Assembly (NCBI GenBank): GCA_963675135.1
Contig: OY776132.1
Coordinates: forward strand, 1,054,001 to 1,118,000
From: Galeopsis tetrahit
Lineage: Eukaryota; Streptophyta; Magnoliopsida; Lamiales; Lamiaceae
Reading direction: 5' to 3'
DNA: 64,000 bases
The notes beneath the pieces were generated by a model. That model searched no databases. It saw nothing but the letters and a program-made list of their open reading frames with translations, and was not told where the DNA came from. Made by a program: the position numbers and the translations under genes. Within the stretch, counting starts at the first letter, position 1; every line of letters begins with the position of its first letter. Positions 60,789 to 64,000 of the stretch are shown here, in pieces.

Positions 60789-62034
60789 TGTCTAGAGGTG
60801 GGTGAATAGACTTTTCAAAAATCTATCGAAATATCAGAATACAATATGCGGAATAACGAAATTAACAATGAGCCCAATCTAAGTTTATACTCAACTTATC
60901 AAATTCGAGAACTCTATTCTACACTCAACTTGTCTTGTTCAGTTATGTGTGTAAACAATTAAGCAATTAAACAAAATAGTAAAGTAAACAACACAAACAA
61001 TTTATAGTGGTTCGACAACTTGTCTACATCCACTCTCACAACCCAGTTGTGATGTTTCCACTAAACTCTTCCAATAGAGTACAAAGTGTATTTTCCTGTG
61101 ATTTTAAGTCCCAAGAAGAAGACTTAGATCTTCAAAGACTATATACCACCAGATACGTTCTATGATCTTACTAGAAATTTAACAAGTATCTAGCACCTTG
61201 ATAAAACAACAAAGAAAAACTAAAAACTTATTCAGTTGTAGTCTTTTGATTCTTCACTTCACTTCTGACTATCCTTCTGAACTTCAATGAACTCTGTGAG
61301 TAATCTTCAGTATATATCAGTATGTAGCTTCAGTATGCGTAGTTGCAGTAACAGTAGTCTTCTAATGATAAACACCATGAAGTATTTATAGACTTCAATC
61401 TTCAAGAACTTAGGTAGTTGTAACAAACTCTTCTTGAAAACTAACTTTAACTGAATCTTCTTATCAATCCACGCGTTTCTTGTTACGAATTAGTTATTCC
61501 CATAACTAACTTCTTCATTCTTATCTTTACACGCGTTGTTGTAACTAACTTCAAGTTTACTTGTCTTGTGTAGTCTAGTAGATGCACTTGTCTTGTAGTC
61601 CATCAGTCTTGAGTAGTAGACTTCAACTCTTCTTCTTCAGTCTTCACGTGCGATCTTCAATAATAGACTATACTAATCCTAACAAGACTATTACATTACA
61701 TTAAGCTTGTAGCTTAGTCAACTTATAAACTATACAATCAATCTATCTATTACATTAAAAAATCATGAGCTCTATACAACAATTATCATAGCTCAATAAC
61801 AATCTAACATATACAAATAGCATATATGAAGTACTTATAAATCTGTACTTATCTTTTAATATAAAACAGTACTTGTCTTTCATGTGAACTCTACTGGTCT
61901 GTTCAAGATGACTTCAACTCAACTAGACTAGATTATTCAACACTTAGAAAATATTCAAGTCTACTTTTGGCTTATCAAAACTTCATCTTATCTTTTCATC
62001 ATTTAGGACTTGTCCTAGGATTCATATCCCAACA
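60789..62034 (-). repeat. 3' LTR of a Sirevirus-type copia retrotransposon
   Basis: On the minus strand it opens TGTTGGGATATG (62034) directly after the polypurine tract and closes CACCTCTAGACA (60789), with TG...CA ends, 1246 bp. A TATA-type box (CTATAAATAC) lies near 61391-61382. The ending CTATTCACCCACCTCTAGA resembles ends I recall from Sirevirus LTRs. The 5' LTR would be outside the window to the right. Confidence 0.8.
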
Positions 62035-62048
62035 ATTTCCCCCTTTTT
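62035..62048 (-). other. Polypurine tract
   Basis: AAAAAGGGGGAAAT immediately before the LTR on the minus strand, the plus-strand DNA primer site of the retrotransposon. Confidence 0.8.
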
Positions 62049-62213
62049 GATGAAGCCAAAACTACTTGAATCTTTTCTCAACAGTAGACTAGTTAAGTAG
62101 TTATCTTATCTTAACATCAAAAGTTGTTATCTTTTCATTCATTCAAAATAATACCAGTAGATATTACACATACAATATCAGAGTAAAACCAACAATATCA
62201 TATAAGAATTCAA

Positions 62214-63998
62214 CTAATCTGAAAGAGTACCTCCTTCTGGATTTGGAACACAGAAAGCATCTAGGAGTCTCTTATGAATAATCCTTACATGATCTTCATC
62301 TTCGATCTTTTCTTTATCCAACAGCTCTTCTTCAAACTTTTTGATCTGATTCATATCAACTCTTTTTCCAGAGCTTGTCATAGGACACTTCCATCTTGGA
62401 AATTCAGGAACACGAATATTGAAGTTTGCTCCAGCAGATATCCTTAAGATCAAATTCCTAAGCATTCTGTTCTGACCTTCCATGAACCTGTCAAATAAAG
62501 AATATAATTCATCTGATCCTTCAGCATCACCATATTTCCGAATAATCCAGTGATCAAGTTCCCATTGTCTCTTCACTTGCATCCATTCAGCTCGATGCTC
62601 TTTGTCTATGAAGTGATCAATGAACTTGTCTTCCATTTGTTCTTCATCAGCCTTTAACTTCTGCAGATTCTCAATATGTCTACCAATTTTCTTCTTACTT
62701 GCATAATGAGATTCATCATCTGGATCAGTAGACCTTTGTTTCTTCTTAACTATTGCAGCAGGCTCTTCAATAACTAATTTTCTTTTAACCTGTCTGGTCC
62801 GAACCTCAGCTTCAGAAGATGATACAACACCTTTGCCTTTCAACTTTTTCAGCTCATCTGCTCTAGCTTGTTCAACTTCAGCAGTCTTGACTAGCCTTCT
62901 CTTAGGCCTTCTGAGCTCTTGAATTGCTTCAGCAGCTTCCTTAGCTTCTGGTTCAGCAGACTTCTCAGTATCAACTTCAGCAACCTTCTCAATTTTACTG
63001 ATCTCTTCCCCCTTTTTGGCTTCATCAGCCTTGAGAGTGAAAAGACTAGCAAATCGAGTCATCTCTTCTTTCACAGCTTCCTTCATCATATTAGAAGCTC
63101 TTTCAATCTGTCTTTGGTGATAACCATCTTGACTCAGCTTATCTAGTTTGGTCGCCACCAACTCCAGCTTCTGAGTAGATAAGTTCAACTCATTCTTAAA
63201 ATGGGTTGCAGTCAGACGTAGCTTCCGGTTCTCCTCAGTCATAGCACTTATAATCTCTTTTGCTTGTGCTAACTGATCAAAGGCTTCCTTTCTCTGAACA
63301 TCAGCAACTTCGATTTTAGCTCTATAGACTCTTTCCATCTTCCTGGATTCAGTAGCTAAAATACGAGCAAAATCAACTGAGCTTTTCTCAGAATATTCCA
63401 CCTGGTTCTGGAGAAATCCTTCAATTTGATTGAACATCTCTTGTCTGAAATCGTTGTCCAACTGGTTGACTTCATTGATGATCATCTCCTTTGAACTTGT
63501 CACAAGGACACTATTCTGTTCAATAAGAGTCTTCTTAAGATCAGACTTGAGAAATTCATCGATAGACGACTTGATGACAGATTTCAATTCTTCCTTCAAT
63601 TCATCTATTGAAGCAGCTGGGATAGCATTAGACGACTGAGCTTCGACCAACACTTCTTCCTTTTCAATCAGTTCATCCTCAGTGAACATGACTGCTTCAA
63701 CAAATTCTTCATCTTCTTCGCCTAAATCAAATGAAGTTATTTCTTCAGCTTCGTCAGCTTCATCAGTAGACATGTTGTCCATTTCCAAAATTGGTTCAGA
63801 TGTCTGGATAGTAACTTTAGCAACATCTGGCTTAATCTCATCTTCTACCAGATCTGTTTGAGTACCGGCGTCAAATGAGAACTCATCTTCCAGAACGCCA
63901 TCAGGAATACTCAACAGCTTTTTAACCAGATTAACCAAGGCTTTGCGAGGGAATAGTTCGGAGTGATCCTTAACTCCACTATTTTCTTTCTGTTCCAT
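62214..63998 (-). CDS. Envelope-like (post-pol) ORF of a Sirevirus-type element
   Basis: 594 codons from the Met at 63998; the frame may start beyond the window edge. No protease, integrase or RT motif. The protein is strongly acidic at first (about residues 50-120), then mostly long charged coiled coil (about 130-345), a Lys/Glu-rich segment, and a C-terminal globular part (DHWIIRKYGDAEGSDELYS, FPRWKCPM). It ends 180 bases before the polypurine tract, the position of the envelope-like gene in Sireviruses, where coiled coils are usual. Function is unproven in the family. No stop or frameshift inside, so the copy may be young. It could instead be a host gene fragment captured by the element. 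Confidence 0.65.
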   Translation of the reverse strand: MEQKENSGVKDHSELFPRKALVNLVKKLLSIPDGVLEDEFSFDAGTQTDLVEDEIKPDVAKVTIQTSEPILEMDNMSTDEADEAEEITSFDLGEEDEEFVEAVMFTEDELIEKEEVLVEAQSSNAIPAASIDELKEELKSVIKSSIDEFLKSDLKKTLIEQNSVLVTSSKEMIINEVNQLDNDFRQEMFNQIEGFLQNQVEYSEKSSVDFARILATESRKMERVYRAKIEVADVQRKEAFDQLAQAKEIISAMTEENRKLRLTATHFKNELNLSTQKLELVATKLDKLSQDGYHQRQIERASNMMKEAVKEEMTRFASLFTLKADEAKKGEEISKIEKVAEVDTEKSAEPEAKEAAEAIQELRRPKRRLVKTAEVEQARADELKKLKGKGVVSSSEAEVRTRQVKRKLVIEEPAAIVKKKQRSTDPDDESHYASKKKIGRHIENLQKLKADEEQMEDKFIDHFIDKEHRAEWMQVKRQWELDHWIIRKYGDAEGSDELYSLFDRFMEGQNRMLRNLILRISAGANFNIRVPEFPRWKCPMTSSGKRVDMNQIKKFEEELLDKEKIEDEDHVRIIHKRLLDAFCVPNPEGGTLSD

Positions 63999-64000
63999 CT

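Noticed and set aside
1..64000. CRISPR arrays, bacterial operons, rRNA genes
   Set aside because: Nothing with regular spacer-repeat spacing, Shine-Dalgarno-led gene strings or rRNA sequence; the window is plant nuclear DNA.

Overview
This is a 64 kb piece of plant nuclear DNA, almost certainly from a eudicot. The genes are intron-rich with GT-AG introns, the intergenic DNA is AT-rich, and Stowaway-type MITEs (ends reading CTCCCTCCGTCC next to TA) are everywhere. F-box/FBD/LRR genes occur in a local cluster, and a Sirevirus-type copia element lies at the right edge. An asterid is plausible but the species cannot be named from the sequence.

Layout. (1) 1-7347, minus strand: soluble starch synthase I, 15 exons, lacking only its last few dozen codons beyond the left edge; intron 1 holds a large tandem repeat array and a MULE-type MITE. 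(2) 9319-14595, minus: an IQD calmodulin-binding protein gene with a one-base frameshift in its last exon. (3) 14.9-25.9 kb: gene-poor DNA with a SINE with perfect target-site duplications, a CACTA end, two inverted Tourist-like MITEs, a minisatellite and a GC-rich 1.27 kb element with long terminal inverted repeats. (4) 26742-28510 (plus) and 29706-36497 (minus): two convergent paralogues. The large one is a GMI1/SMCHD1-like GHKL ATPase of about 884 aa that lacks the SMC hinge. The small one (285 aa) keeps only the N-terminal domain and the C-terminal coiled coil. (5) 37-60 kb: a degenerate F-box/FBD/LRR cluster. One gene (57465-59681) is intact, and at least five other copies or fragments are broken, inverted or chimeric. 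Short exon fragments of the GMI1-like gene are scattered between them, all on the plus strand, so the two families appear to have been duplicated together. (6) 60789-64000, minus: a 3' LTR, polypurine tract and the downstream envelope-like ORF of a Sirevirus-type retrotransposon.

How the genes relate: SSI (plastid starch) and the IQD gene (calmodulin and cytoskeleton scaffolding) are ordinary neighbours with no functional link visible. The most interesting part is the GMI1-like pair plus the rearranged F-box block. It contains a possible dominant or partner-type miniature chromatin ATPase paralogue, a replaced catalytic residue in the large ATPase, and two long inverted duplications that could make double-stranded RNA against F-box genes.

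Exon models were made by eye from splice signals, reading-frame phase and family similarity. No alignment, expression or database search was run.
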